A stretch of DNA of 45,332 nucleotides from Prosthecobacter debontii (GTDB taxonomy: Bacteria; Verrucomicrobiota; Verrucomicrobiia; Chthoniobacterales; Chthoniobacteraceae). The notes beneath the pieces were generated by a model that made no database searches, was not told the origin of the DNA, and saw only the letters and a list, made by a program, of their open reading frames with translations. The stretch is from positions 1 to 45,332 of the forward strand of contig CAMAUI010000025.1 of assembly GCA_945861385.1 (NCBI GenBank), written 5' to 3'. The position numbers and the translations under genes are program-made. The first letter of the stretch is position 1. Every line of letters begins with the position of its first letter. Below, one piece after another: positions 1 to 8,456 of this stretch.

Positions 1-108
1 AGTTGCAGATAAAGCTCACCGGGCGATGCTGATGACTGTCCATGCCCACGTGCTTCAGCCCATCCATCGGTGTGATTCACGATGATGGTGAGCGATTCAT
101 GGCCGTGC

Positions 109-318
109 TCAGTCTGCAACAGTGAAGCCGACCTTGATGGTCACCTGCCAGTGATGCACCTTTCCCTTGTCAATGTTGCCGCGCGTTTCGATCACCTGAA
201 ACCAGCACAGGTTCTTTACGGTCTTGTGCGCGCGCTTGATTGCATTGTTGACCGCGTCCTCGATGGAAGTGGTCGAGGTGCCGGTGAGTTCGATGAGTTT
301 ATAGACGTGGTCTTTCAT
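109..318 (-). CDS. dodecin family flavin-binding protein
   Basis: A 69-aa protein that matches the dodecin family along its full length. Dodecins form hollow dodecamers that bind and store riboflavin, FMN or related ligands in the cytosol. Visible family features are the N-terminal [10 protein letters not shown] strand, the helix segment [17 protein letters not shown], the tryptophan in [11 protein letters not shown] that stacks on the flavin, and the closing strand [10 protein letters not shown]. It lies 17 nt downstream of the CsbD gene on the same strand and is probably co-transcribed with it, which suggests a shared stress or stationary-phase role (inference). The ligand cannot be told from sequence. 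Confidence 0.93.
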   Translation of the reverse strand: MKDHVYKLIELTGTSTTSIEDAVNNAIKRAHKTVKNLCWFQVIETRGNIDKGKVHHWQVTIKVGFTVAD

Positions 319-335
319 GTTCGGTGCTGAGTGCC

Positions 336-542
336 CTAGTTGCAGCAGGAACCGGCGGATGAATCCTTGATCGCTTTTTCGACCGCTTCACGGGTTTCGC
401 CGGTGCTCTTTTGAATCCGGCCAAGCAGTTCCTCCTGCTTGCCCTCGATGTATTGGAGATCGTCGTCCGTGAGTTTCGCCCACTTTTGTTTCAGTTTGCC
501 CTTGATGATGTTCCAGTCGCCTTTGATTTCGAGTTTAGTCAT
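336..542 (-). CDS. CsbD family stress-response protein
   Basis: A 68-aa protein with the CsbD pattern: [20 protein letters not shown] at the N-terminus, then [19 protein letters not shown] and [13 protein letters not shown]. CsbD-like proteins are small, hydrophilic and induced by general stress in many bacteria; their biochemical role is unknown. The frame is open much further upstream (to 935), but only this segment resembles the family, and the internal ATG at 540-542 gives the usual length. The tail SSAGSCCN, with two adjacent cysteines, is not part of the core and could allow disulfide or metal contact (inference). It is first in a pair with the dodecin gene. Confidence 0.9.
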   Translation of the reverse strand: MTKLEIKGDWNIIKGKLKQKWAKLTDDDLQYIEGKQEELLGRIQKSTGETREAVEKAIKDSSAGSCCN

Positions 543-1345
543 ATTGGTTGGTGATTTGTGGTTTGTCGTTTGATTACGCTGCTCCCACGAGTGAGTATCG
601 GGGCACGCCACGGATCTGGCCGTCTTTGCCCCAAAAGTTTGGAAAGCCGCTCGATCACGACGCTCGCAACGCTCCGGGTGATCTGCTCGCTCTGCACGCG
701 CACATAAAACGCGGGCGACTTCCACACCGCTCGTGCTGGTTTCGAGAAAGTGCAAGCCGCCTGTAATGGCGAAGCCGGCTCGTCGCAATTCTACCTCTCG
801 CGCCTCAGCGGCCTTGTGCCCCCCAACAGATTGGACGGGCGAGCTTGCGTTGGACGGGAAGCAGGCCGTTTTCGCCGCGAAGCAGACTTTGATATCTATT
901 GTGCCGTTGAGAGTGTAGAAATTTGTGGGAGCCAAAATCTCATCACTTCGTTAAAGCAAGCGAGCAAAGCAATTGATTCGGCAACCATGCGCTGTAACGA
1001 ACATCCGCCCGAGCCGTGTCGGCGGAGGGCGTTGCGAAGCCCGTGGCTGTGCGGTTTGGATTCTCGCAGGAAGCCGAGCCGAATCTTGCGAATGGCGCGG
1101 GGCTGCCTGCGTCGCCGTTTCGGACAGACACATGGTGACCACGGGCGCATCTCAGTTCTTGGCAGGTCGCTCTCTTTCTCCTGCTCTTGCTCTTGCTCAG
1201 AGCCTGTTTGAGCAAGAGCACGAGCACGAGCAAGAGTAAGAATTTCCGCCCCCAGCGGTGCTCAAAAACTGAGATGCGCCCCCTGGTGACCACGGACGAT
1301 GGGCGTGCTTGCCGCGCCGCTTTCATCCAGTACGGTGCCGGCGCG
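543..1345. other. gene-poor stretch
   Basis: About 800 bp without a convincing gene. Several frames are open on both strands, but none of the translations shows a recognisable domain and they are rich in Arg, Ala and Ser, as expected of non-coding frames in GC-rich DNA. The minus-strand piece at roughly 540-727 could be the remains of a small gene, but I cannot identify it. The only clear structure is the nested palindrome at 1134-1291. Confidence 0.5.
1134..1291. repeat. nested palindromic (MITE-like) element
   Basis: An outer perfect inverted repeat, GGGCGCATCTCAGTT at 1143-1157 against its complement at 1267-1281, flanked on both sides by the heptamer GGTGACC (1134-1140 and 1285-1291). 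Inside lies a second stem: GCTCTTGCTCTTGCTC at 1183-1198 faces GAGCAAGAGCACGAGC at 1210-1225 across an 11-nt loop. The whole could fold as one long hairpin. It encodes nothing and lies just upstream of the lipoprotein gene. A small non-autonomous mobile element is the simplest reading (inference). Confidence 0.6.
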
Positions 1346-1741
1346 ATGCCCCGGCTGTTTTCGATCCTGGCGCTGGTACTCACCCTGATTCCTGGAGCTT
1401 GCTCCAAAAATCCGCGGGACGAAGCGCGTGCGCGTCTCGGCGCCGTGAATACGGACGACCTGCGCTACGACGCCGCCCGCATTTACAAGCAGGCCCATGC
1501 GGTGCCAGGGCCGGAGTTTGTGGTGCTCAAGCCCGACCGATGGCCGGAGTCTTTCAAAAAACTGAAGCCGCTTCGTGTCGGCATTTATCGCGATGGCTTC
1601 GCATTCGCTCTCGGAGGCGAGGCGGAGACGGAGTGGGGGATCCACGTGTATCCCACGGGCATGACGCAGGGCAGGGCAGGGAAGGCCGGATTGTTCGAGA
1701 AGCTCGCGGACGGGGTTTTTTGGTACAAGCTCAGTCGCTGA
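1346..1741 (+). CDS. putative small lipoprotein, function unknown
   Basis: A 131-aa protein starting MPRLFSILALVLTLIPGACSK: a basic residue, a hydrophobic stretch and a cysteine at position 19, which looks like a lipoprotein signal peptide with a weak lipobox (PGAC). The frame is open upstream to 1187, but that part crosses the palindromic element, so the ATG at 1346 is preferred. The mature part has a YDAARIYKQAH segment and alternating strands (LRVGIYRDGFAFALGG, WGIHVYPTGM) ending in FWYKLSR. I do not recognise a family. It probably sits at the outer membrane facing the periplasm. Confidence 0.6.
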   Translation: MPRLFSILALVLTLIPGACSKNPRDEARARLGAVNTDDLRYDAARIYKQAHAVPGPEFVVLKPDRWPESFKKLKPLRVGIYRDGFAFALGGEAETEWGIHVYPTGMTQGRAGKAGLFEKLADGVFWYKLSR

Positions 1742-1750
1742 ATTGGCCGC

Positions 1751-1787
1751 AAAAGCAAAACACCCCGCCCGGAAAAGAGCGGGGTGT
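1751..1787 (-). terminator. Rho-independent terminator of rplU-rpmA
   Basis: The stem ACACCCCGC (1760-1768) pairs with GCGGGGTGT (1779-1787) across a 10-nt loop. On the minus strand it is followed by TTTTGCTTTT (1760-1751). It lies 23 nt past the rpmA stop codon. Read on the plus strand it has no T-run, so it chiefly ends the ribosomal-protein transcript, though the stem may also slow transcription arriving from the lipoprotein gene. Confidence 0.8.
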
Positions 1788-1810
1788 CCTGAGAATTGCG
1801 GGATGCCGGC

Positions 1811-2068
1811 TTAGTTCGCCGAGGCTGCGGGAATCACGTTCACGCGTCGCCCGCCGCGGTCGAAGCTGACCTTGCCATCCACGAGCGCAAAAATCGTGTA
1901 GTCGCGTCCGAGGCCGACATTCCTGCCGGGATGAAACTTCGTCCCCCGCTGGCGGATGATGATGTTCCCGGCGACGACGACTTCGCTGCCAAATTTTTTC
2001 ACGCCGAGCCGCTTGCTGACGCTGTCGCGGCCGTTCTTGACGCTTCCCTGTCCTTTTTTGTGAGCCAT
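1811..2068 (-). CDS. rpmA: 50S ribosomal protein L27
   Basis: An 85-aa protein beginning [20 protein letters not shown], the typical bL27 start; the flexible N-terminal tail reaches the peptidyl-transferase centre. The conserved [20 protein letters not shown] and [19 protein letters not shown] blocks are present and the length is normal. There is no N-terminal extension of the kind cleaved by Prp in Firmicutes. It follows rplU by 22 nt in the usual rplU-rpmA order and is followed by a strong terminator. No Shine-Dalgarno sequence is visible before the ATG. Confidence 0.97.
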   Translation of the reverse strand: MAHKKGQGSVKNGRDSVSKRLGVKKFGSEVVVAGNIIIRQRGTKFHPGRNVGLGRDYTIFALVDGKVSFDRGGRRVNVIPAASAN

Positions 2069-2090
2069 ATTCGGATGTTGTGTTGAGTGA

Positions 2091-2402
2091 TCAGGCGTTG
2101 ATCCCGGTCACTTTGACCTTCGTGAGCTTCTGGCGGTGGCCCACCGTGCGGTGGTAGCCTTTCCGGCGGCGATACTTGTAGGCGATCAGCTTCTCGCCCT
2201 TGGTCTGGGCGACGATTTCCCCCACCACGTTCGCGCCCTTGGTGTCCGCCCCGACGCGGATTTCCGCGCCCTCGCCGACGAGGAGCACATTGTCAAAAGT
2301 CACCTTGTCGCCTGCGTTGCCGGCAAGCTTTTCGACCGTGAGAACATCACCGGTGCCGGCGCGGTATTGTTTCCCGCCTGTTTTGAAAATTGCGTATGAC
2401 AT
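2091..2402 (-). CDS. rplU: 50S ribosomal protein L21
   Basis: A 103-aa bL21 protein: [19 protein letters not shown] at the start, the central [18 protein letters not shown], and the RNA-binding C-terminus [18 protein letters not shown]. It binds 23S rRNA in the large subunit. The frame is open upstream to 2648, but homology begins at the ATG at 2400-2402, giving the family's usual length. It is first in the rplU-rpmA operon. The leader carries a hairpin (TCACC...GGTGA, 2440-2456 on the plus strand) and a pyrimidine-rich 21-nt motif at 2413-2433 that recurs exactly before ilvD. Confidence 0.97.
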   Translation of the reverse strand: MSYAIFKTGGKQYRAGTGDVLTVEKLAGNAGDKVTFDNVLLVGEGAEIRVGADTKGANVVGEIVAQTKGEKLIAYKYRRRKGYHRTVGHRQKLTKVKVTGINA

Positions 2403-2412
2403 GGGTGTATTT

Positions 2413-2433
2413 TTGGAAAAGGGGGCGGACGCT
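2413..2433 (-). promoter_or_regulatory. rplU leader motif, shared with ilvD
   Basis: A 21-nt sequence that reads, on the minus strand, AGCGTCCGCCCCC followed by TTTTCCAA. It ends 10 nt before the rplU start codon. The same 21 bases occur at 33605-33625, ending 1 nt before the ilvD start codon. The two genes are unrelated and 31 kb apart. It could be a translation signal used in place of a Shine-Dalgarno sequence, a protein or small-RNA binding site, or part of a promoter-linked leader. The function is inferred only from position. Confidence 0.45.
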
Positions 2434-2610
2434 GCCACATCACCCTCGGCGGTGACAAGGGATATTTTCCATTTTCCGCGCCCCGCCCGCCACATTCTGC
2501 GCACTGGAAACGCAAGCAGGCCGGATCCCATCGCCGCTTGGTGAATATGCCGCGGGGGAAGCGCCAAGTCGGTGCTTGGCTTTGCGGGGGTGGCGGGGCA
2601 TGTGGGGTGG

Positions 2611-3330
2611 ATGCGCTTGATTCTTTCTGTCTTCCTTTCACTCGCCACTTTCGCTTTTTCCGAGGAGGCGCCAAAGCTCCCGGTTCCGCTTTATGAGACG
2701 CGCGCGCAGCACAGTCGCGACGGGATCGGGAAATTTTTCATGGGCCGCGAGATCGCGCATGTGATGGGGCATCAGGCAGCGGGATGGCTGGAGCGACCGG
2801 AGCGCGAGCAGGAGGAGCGGACGGATCTCGCGGTGAAGGCGCTGGACTTGAAGCCGGGTGAGGCAGTCGCGGACATCGGCTGCGGGACCGGGTACTACGT
2901 GAGCCGGATGTCGCGGATCGTGGGGGAAAAGGGCACGATCTTCGGCGTGGAAATCCAGCAGGAGATGCTGGATCTGATGCTGCGGAAGATGAGGCTGATG
3001 AAGATCGAGAACGTGAAGCCGATCCTCGGCGACGTGAAGGATCCGAAGCTGCCGGCGGAAAGCTGCGACCTCATCCTGCTGGTGGATGTGTATCATGAAC
3101 TCGATTTCCCGTACGAGATGACGCGGGCGATGATCGGCGCCTTGAAAAAGGGCGGGAGGCTCGTGCTGATCGAGTTCCGCAAGGAGGATCCGAAGGTGCC
3201 GATCAAGGAGCTGCACAAGATGAGCGAGGAGCAGGTGAAGAAGGAGATGGCGCTGCACGCGGAGCTGGAATGGGCCGCGACGAAGACGGATCTGCCGCAG
3301 CAGCACGTGATCATTTTCAAAAAGAAATAG
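2611..3330 (+). CDS. exported class I SAM-dependent methyltransferase
   Basis: A 239-aa protein. The chosen start (2611) gives a signal peptide, MRLILSVFLSLATFAFSEE; the ORF could begin at 2572, but that would bury the signal. The methyltransferase fold is clear: motif I VADIGCGTGYY, acidic residue at the end of strand 2 in FGVEIQQEM, motif II LGDVKDPKLP, motif IV CDLILLVDVYHEL and a C-terminal GGRLVLIEFRKED. The substrate is unknown; periplasmic members of this group are annotated only generally. Six nucleotides separate it from the prmA-like gene, so the two are probably co-transcribed. Confidence 0.85.
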   Translation: MRLILSVFLSLATFAFSEEAPKLPVPLYETRAQHSRDGIGKFFMGREIAHVMGHQAAGWLERPEREQEERTDLAVKALDLKPGEAVADIGCGTGYYVSRMSRIVGEKGTIFGVEIQQEMLDLMLRKMRLMKIENVKPILGDVKDPKLPAESCDLILLVDVYHELDFPYEMTRAMIGALKKGGRLVLIEFRKEDPKVPIKELHKMSEEQVKKEMALHAELEWAATKTDLPQQHVIIFKKK

Positions 3331-3336
3331 CGGCGC

Positions 3337-4233
3337 ATGAAGCCGGTGCGATTCGTCTGGCGCAAGCTGAGTGCGGCGAAGTGGGAGGATGTGTGGCAGG
3401 AGCGTCTCGGGTGGCTCGGGCAGCGGCTGGTGATTTTCATGTTCGGGACTTTCAAGACGATCCGCATCGAGGCGCACCAGCTCACGCGGGCGGAGGCGGA
3501 TGAACTGACGCGGGAGTTTGGCGGCGAGGTGCTGCGGGCGAAGCCGCTCACGCGGCGCGACCTCGAGCCGGCACCGAGGCCGCCGCTGGTGGTGCGGGGC
3601 AGGCTCGTGGTGGTCGGCTCCCCGGCGGCGCGCAAACGCGAGGCTTGCCGCAATGTGCCGTGCATCGTGATCCCGGCGAGCCTCGCGTTTGGCACCGGCG
3701 AGCACGCGACGACGGCGACATGCCTCCGGATGCTGGCGGATGCCGCGGGCCGGCAGAATGGAGAATGGGAGGCGCTCGATCTCGGGACCGGGAGCGGGAT
3801 TCTCGCATTTGCCGCGCGGCTGCTCGGCGCGCGAAAGGTGGAGGCCGCGGACTTTGACCCGACGGCGGTGCGCGTGGCGAAGGCCAATGCGAAGCTGAAC
3901 GGCGTGGACCGTGTGACGATCAAGCGCGCTGATGTTCTCAAATGGCGCCCTGCGCGGACATGGGAGATGGTGACGGCGAATGTTTACGGCCCGATCCTGA
4001 TCGAAGCGGCCCCGCAGATCGCCGCCGCTGTGGCAAAAGGCGGGACGCTGATCTTGAGCGGCATCCTCGCGGAGCAGGCGGATGACGTGATGAAGGCGTT
4101 TCGCAAACAGGGCATCCGGATCAACCGCGTGGTGCGAAAAGGCAAGTGGGTCACTGCCGGGGGAGCGCGCCAATCGAACAGTCCTTTCATTTGCACTCCG
4201 GGCGGGCAGCGACTAAACCGCCCGCGCGTTTGA
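3337..4233 (+). CDS. prmA: ribosomal protein L11 methyltransferase-like protein (PrmA family)
   Basis: A 298-aa SAM-dependent methyltransferase. PrmA trimethylates lysines and the N-terminus of ribosomal protein L11. The central signature FGTGEHATT, which shapes the substrate and SAM pocket, is intact; it is followed by motif I LDLGTGSGIL and the acidic ADFDP. The usual NI-type motif IV is TANVYGPIL here, a mild deviation. The N-terminal domain (about residues 1-110) is divergent, as is common in this family. The last about 20 residues (RQSNSPFICTPGGQRLN...) seem a low-complexity extension. It follows the exported methyltransferase by 6 nt. Confidence 0.8.
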   Translation: MKPVRFVWRKLSAAKWEDVWQERLGWLGQRLVIFMFGTFKTIRIEAHQLTRAEADELTREFGGEVLRAKPLTRRDLEPAPRPPLVVRGRLVVVGSPAARKREACRNVPCIVIPASLAFGTGEHATTATCLRMLADAAGRQNGEWEALDLGTGSGILAFAARLLGARKVEAADFDPTAVRVAKANAKLNGVDRVTIKRADVLKWRPARTWEMVTANVYGPILIEAAPQIAAAVAKGGTLILSGILAEQADDVMKAFRKQGIRINRVVRKGKWVTAGGARQSNSPFICTPGGQRLNRPRV

Positions 4234-4273
4234 CACCCCCGCGTCTCGCTCCTAGCTTCGCCGACTTTTATTG

Positions 4274-5389
4274 ATGCCCGGCCAATCATTCATTCCGAAA
4301 CAGTCCTTCGGCCGCACGTTCGCCGTTGCGGCCGGGCTGCTTGGCATCGTGGCGGTGATCCAGTTTTCCATGATGGCGTGGGCCTTCTTCAAGCGCCCGC
4401 CTGGCCCGCCGTCGCACATTGACATCACGAAACTGCGCGCGGAGATCCCGCCGCCCGTGGAGCCACAGGAAGCCCTCGCCGCATCCGATCCCCTCGGCTC
4501 GGCGGAGGACGGGGTGGAGATCACGCCTTCCGGTGCGCGCCCTCAGCCGTTGCGGCTTCCCGAGGAGCGCCCGGTGCCGCCGGTGGCGGAGCCGCTGCTG
4601 CCGCGGACGACCGCGCCCTTCATCCAGCCAAAGCCCACGCCGGTGCCGCTGCTCGCATTCACGCGGAAGGTGGACCCGCGCGCATCCGAGCTGATCGAGC
4701 AGGGGAAGTTGCTCCGCGGTTCCGGGGACACGGCGGGCGCGCTGGTGAAATTCCGCGAAGCCTCCGCGATTGATGCCGGGAACCCCGCGAGCATCGCGGA
4801 GATTGCCTACACCTTTGAAAAGATGAGCCTGCCCGACAAGGCTGCGGAACAGTGGAGGCGGATCATCGCGATGGGCGAGGGGGCGGGCGTGCTCTACTCG
4901 GCGGCGCGTGCGAAGCTCGATGCGGCCGTTGCAAACACCGTGCGGCAGACTGCGGTGCCGGGCACCGGCGTGGTGTCCGCGGGGAAGGTGCTGTCCCTCG
5001 GCTCGATCGGGATCGAGGATGGCGCGGAAGCGGGCGCGGGACGGAAGTTCGTTCTGCAAGTGCCCATCCGCGCACAGGGCGGCGCGAGCATCTCCGTGAA
5101 GGATGTGCGCGTGTACGTCCACTTTTTCGAGAAGCTCAACGGCAAGGACATCGTGCGCACCGCGGCCAACGTCACCACCCGGTGGAGTGACCCGCCGGCG
5201 GACTGGCGCGGTGATGGGGCCGAGAGGCTCGATGTCACTTACGAACTGCCACGGAGCACCGGGGGCGAGCCGCGCGAGTACTTCGGCTACATTGTCCGGC
5301 TCATCTACGCCGGGGAAACGCTGGATACCCGCGCCGAACCGGCGGAGCTACTGAAGAAGTTCCCCACGCCCGAAACATCTTCCGAATAA
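4274..5389 (+). CDS. membrane-anchored TPR protein
   Basis: A 371-aa protein with one transmembrane segment near residues 15-38 (FAVAAGLLGIVAVIQFSMMAWAFF) and no cleavage site. A proline-rich linker (to about 130) leads to a short tetratricopeptide region at about 137-205 (LIEQGKLLRGSGDTAGALV, IAEIAYTFEKMSLPDKAAEQ). The C-terminal part (about 235-360) is beta-rich and resembles no family I can name. Most of the protein probably faces the periplasm. It lies 3 nt before the receiver-pseudokinase-FGE gene and heads a three-gene cluster, so it may be a scaffold for that protein (inference). A TTG at 4271 is an alternative start. Confidence 0.75.
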   Translation: MPGQSFIPKQSFGRTFAVAAGLLGIVAVIQFSMMAWAFFKRPPGPPSHIDITKLRAEIPPPVEPQEALAASDPLGSAEDGVEITPSGARPQPLRLPEERPVPPVAEPLLPRTTAPFIQPKPTPVPLLAFTRKVDPRASELIEQGKLLRGSGDTAGALVKFREASAIDAGNPASIAEIAYTFEKMSLPDKAAEQWRRIIAMGEGAGVLYSAARAKLDAAVANTVRQTAVPGTGVVSAGKVLSLGSIGIEDGAEAGAGRKFVLQVPIRAQGGASISVKDVRVYVHFFEKLNGKDIVRTAANVTTRWSDPPADWRGDGAERLDVTYELPRSTGGEPREYFGYIVRLIYAGETLDTRAEPAELLKKFPTPETSSE

Positions 5390-5392
5390 ACA

Positions 5393-7552
5393 ATGAGAAT
5401 TCTTCTGGTTGATGACGACACGGGCGCGCTCCAGGCGCTCATGGCAATTGTGAAAACGATCCCCGGCCACGACGTGCGCTGCGCTGCGACCGCGCAAAAG
5501 GCGGTGGAGCACGCGGCCGCGCTGGGCGGCTGCGACCTGCTCATCACGGATGTGGTGATGGAGCCGACCGACGGCTTCACCCTTCGCGCGGAATTGCAGG
5601 CGCAATGCCCCGCGATGAAGGTGATTTTTGTCAGCGCCTACGACCTGAGTGACTACGCGGAGCAGATCGCTGGAGCCCACGCGCTCAGCAAGCCGCTGGA
5701 TGCCGATGTGCTGCGCAAGCTCATCGTTGCCGCTGCCGCGCCGCCCGTGCCCGTCGCCACCGCTGTGCCGCGTGCCGTCGCGCAAGCCCGGCAGCCCACG
5801 ATCCCGCAGGCCGTGCCCGTCGCAGCCGTCGCGGCGCCACCGGCGGTGGACGATCCGCTCATCGGCGTGCAGCTCGGCGATTACCGCGTTCAACAGCTCA
5901 TCGGGCGGGGCGTGTGGGGATCGGTCTATCTGGCCATCCAGCTCAGCGTGAACCGCCCCGTCGGCCTGAAGGTGCTCGACCCAGAGTACGCGCGGGATGA
6001 AAACGCGCACGCCCAGTTCCTCGCCGACGCGCGCGCCAAGGCGGCCGTGCAGCATCCTTATATCGTGTCGGTGTTCGAGGCGGACGAGCGCAGCGGCCTC
6101 GTGTTTTACACGCACGAATATCAGGAGGGCGCGACGCTCCATGATCTGATCGAGCGCGGGCAGAAGATCAACGAAAAGACCGCCCTCCACGTGATGAAGG
6201 TCGTCAGCGAGGGGCTCAATTACCTGTGGACCCATGATCTTTTCCACGGGCCGCTCGATGCCACGGGCGTGAGGCTCGGCAAGGACGGCATCCCGCGCCT
6301 CGCGAATCTCGCAGCCAGCACGCCCGATGAAACCGTGACGCAAAAAGGGGAGGTTTTCGAGCTCTGCACGATGATCCACCAGCTCATGCCCCCCAATGCG
6401 ATGTCGCCCGGCCTGCGCGCCCTGCTCGGGAGAATGTCGGCCGGGCCGACCGCGATCGCCTCATGGCCGCCGGTCATCCAGGCAGTGAAGGCCCTCGAGC
6501 CGAAAATCGTCCCCCTCGAGGCGGCAAAGATCAAGGCCGCCGACGCCGCCGCGGTGCGCGCGATGAGCGCGGCGAAGCAGGCGCAAAAGCGGGCATTTTA
6601 CATCAGCATCGTCACGCTCACCGTGCTCGCAGTAGTGGTGGCTGGGGTCGCTTATTTCCTGCTCAGCTCGAACAAGCGTGATCTCACCCAGCAAGTGAGC
6701 ATCCCGGCGGGCAGCTACACCGTCGGCCCGCCGGAGAGCCCCGCGAAAATTGACCTCGGTGCGTTCGACATAGACAAGTACGAGGTCACCATCGGCGACT
6801 ACGCGGAGTTCATCCGGTTCCTCAAGGCGAATCCCGGGAGATCCAAGGAATTCGACCACCCGAGGACGCCCGGAATCGCCGGCACCTATCAGCACGTCAC
6901 CGATGCGGTGGAGCGATTGATCCTCAACGCGAATCTGCGCCGCGGCACCGTCTTCCGCCAGCCCGCGAAAAAAGGCGCGCCTGAGGATCCCGGCGCATCG
7001 GTGGACTTGAACTGCCCGATCGTGATGATCACGTGGTGGGACGCCTACGCGTATGCGAAATGGAAGAACCGCGACCTCCCGACCGAGGAGGAATGGGAAG
7101 TGGCGGCGCGCGGCCCCGGCGCCTTCAAGTACCCGTGGGGCGACGGATTGATCCTCAGCAATTTCAACTCGAACGAGGGCTACGTCGCCATGGCACCCGG
7201 CAACACCAAGACGCCGGACGGCTTCAGCTACTGGAACCCCGTTGACAAAATGAAGGGCGACCTGAGCCCCTTCAAAGTTGCCGGCATGGCGGGCAACGTC
7301 TCCGAGTGGGTGTACCGCCGCGAGCAGAGCAAGGAGATCCCGCTGGTCAAAGGCGCCTCGTTCGCAGGGCCCCCGATCCCGATGTATGAGCGCGTGCTGA
7401 CACTCCCGGCCGAGGACTGCCACATCGTCTGGCCCGCGGCCCAAAAACCCCCGGGCGCTCGCATCGCCGGCGAACGCTACTACGTCGGCGACAATATCAA
7501 CCCCGGCACCCGTACACTCTACATCGGCTTCCGAACCGTCCGCCGCAAATGA
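5393..7552 (+). CDS. receiver-pseudokinase-TM-FGE/sulfatase-modifying-factor fusion
   Basis: A 719-aa multidomain protein. Residues 1-115 form a complete CheY-like receiver: acidic D7-D9, phospho-acceptor D53, S81 and K100. An Ala/Pro/Val linker follows. Residues 163-370 have the Ser/Thr kinase fold with a good glycine loop (IGRGVWGSV, 170-178) and lysine K193, but the catalytic loop reads HGPLDATG instead of HRDLKPxN and the DFG site reads NLA, so it should be catalytically dead. A transmembrane helix lies at 403-425. Residues 434-717 are an FGE/SUMF1 domain (IDKYEVTIGDY, LPTEEEWEVAARG, YPWGD, GMAGNVSEWV, GFRTVRR) that would be periplasmic. It probably passes a cytosolic phosphorylation signal across the membrane, or serves as a scaffold (inference). 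Confidence 0.85.
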   Translation: MRILLVDDDTGALQALMAIVKTIPGHDVRCAATAQKAVEHAAALGGCDLLITDVVMEPTDGFTLRAELQAQCPAMKVIFVSAYDLSDYAEQIAGAHALSKPLDADVLRKLIVAAAAPPVPVATAVPRAVAQARQPTIPQAVPVAAVAAPPAVDDPLIGVQLGDYRVQQLIGRGVWGSVYLAIQLSVNRPVGLKVLDPEYARDENAHAQFLADARAKAAVQHPYIVSVFEADERSGLVFYTHEYQEGATLHDLIERGQKINEKTALHVMKVVSEGLNYLWTHDLFHGPLDATGVRLGKDGIPRLANLAASTPDETVTQKGEVFELCTMIHQLMPPNAMSPGLRALLGRMSAGPTAIASWPPVIQAVKALEPKIVPLEAAKIKAADAAAVRAMSAAKQAQKRAFYISIVTLTVLAVVVAGVAYFLLSSNKRDLTQQVSIPAGSYTVGPPESPAKIDLGAFDIDKYEVTIGDYAEFIRFLKANPGRSKEFDHPRTPGIAGTYQHVTDAVERLILNANLRRGTVFRQPAKKGAPEDPGASVDLNCPIVMITWWDAYAYAKWKNRDLPTEEEWEVAARGPGAFKYPWGDGLILSNFNSNEGYVAMAPGNTKTPDGFSYWNPVDKMKGDLSPFKVAGMAGNVSEWVYRREQSKEIPLVKGASFAGPPIPMYERVLTLPAEDCHIVWPAAQKPPGARIAGERYYVGDNINPGTRTLYIGFRTVRRK

Positions 7553-8430
7553 CCATGCACCGCCTCATCCTGATCCTCGCCGCAGTGATGTCCCTGCCGC
7601 TCACCGCTCACGCGCAGCTTGACGTGCAGCTCGAACTCAAGCGCCGCATCTTCCTCCGCGGCGAGCCCATCGAGGCCGCCGTCACCATCCGCAATCTCAC
7701 CGGGCGCGAGGTCACCCTGCGCGACACGCCAGGCAACCCCTGGTTCGGGTTCGAGATTTTCCGCGACGGGGTGCCCGTCCCCCCGAGCGACCCCTCCTAC
7801 CGCAACCAGCCGGTGACCATCCGCACCGGCGATTCCGTCACCCGCACCGTGAACCTTCTCAAGCTCTTCCCCGTGAACGAACTCGCAACCTACAAGGCCC
7901 GCGCAGCGATTTATTTCAGCGAGAGCAAAAAGGACTTCGTCTCCCAGCAGCTCACCCTCGACATCAGCGAGGGCCGCAAAGTCTTCACCCAGACCGTCGG
8001 CGTGCCCGAGTCGCTCGGAGGCTCCCGCGGAGAAAATCGCGTGATGCGCCTGATCACCTTCCAGCAGCCGAAGGAAATCGTCCTCTATGGCCGCGTCGAG
8101 GACGAGGCCACCGGGACCATCCTCGGCACTTATCCGCTGGGCCGCATGATCTCCGGAGCCGTGCCGGCCGCGGAGTTCAGCAACGACAACACGATGTACG
8201 CATTCCACATGACTGGCCCCAGCCTGTATGCCCTCTCGAAGATCGGCGTAAATGGCGAATGGCTCGGCCAGAGCCTCTGGCACGCGCCCAAGGGCCGCGC
8301 CGCCGTGCGCAAGAATCGCGACGGCGACATGGTCGTCGTCGGCGCCTCGCGGGAAAGGGATCCCGCCGCCGGTGGCCCCCCTGTGCCGAAACTGAGCGAC
8401 GCCCCCCCCGTGCCAATCCCCGCCGAATAG
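7549..8430 (+). CDS. secreted protein of unknown function
   Basis: A 293-aa protein with a signal peptide (MHRLILILAAVMSLPLTAHA; cleavage probably after AHA). Its ATG overlaps the stop codon of the preceding fusion gene (ATGA), so translation is probably coupled; a second ATG lies two codons on. The N-terminal half (LDVQLELKRRIFLRGEPIEAAVTIRNLTG) resembles an immunoglobulin-like strand pattern; the middle has LDISEGRKVFTQTVGV, and the tail is Pro/Ala-rich. I cannot assign a family. The context suggests it works with the membrane-bound pseudokinase-FGE protein in the periplasm. Confidence 0.75.
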   Translation: MTMHRLILILAAVMSLPLTAHAQLDVQLELKRRIFLRGEPIEAAVTIRNLTGREVTLRDTPGNPWFGFEIFRDGVPVPPSDPSYRNQPVTIRTGDSVTRTVNLLKLFPVNELATYKARAAIYFSESKKDFVSQQLTLDISEGRKVFTQTVGVPESLGGSRGENRVMRLITFQQPKEIVLYGRVEDEATGTILGTYPLGRMISGAVPAAEFSNDNTMYAFHMTGPSLYALSKIGVNGEWLGQSLWHAPKGRAAVRKNRDGDMVVVGASRERDPAAGGPPVPKLSDAPPVPIPAE

Positions 8431-8439
8431 ACCCTATAG

Positions 8440-8456
8440 CCCGCCTGGCAGGCGGG
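8440..8456. terminator. GC-rich hairpin after the pseudokinase cluster
   Basis: The 17-nt near-perfect palindrome CCCGCCTGGCAGGCGGG begins 9 nt past the stop codon at 8430. It has no T-run on the plus strand, so it may be a weak terminator or an mRNA 3'-end stabiliser. The 260 bp from here to the truncated MmeI-like gene contain nothing I recognise. Confidence 0.4.

Noticed and set aside
1181-1236. CRISPR-like GAGCAAGAG repeats
   Set aside because: Repeats are 6-9 nt, contiguous and self-complementary, fitting a hairpin stem.
943-1407. Minus-strand frames in the 0.9-1.4 kb region as a gene
   Set aside because: They run through the palindromic element and show no domain or convincing start.
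2413-2460. Known ribosomal-protein or metabolite riboswitch before rplU
   Set aside because: Only one short hairpin and a pyrimidine run are seen; no recognised riboswitch core could be matched.
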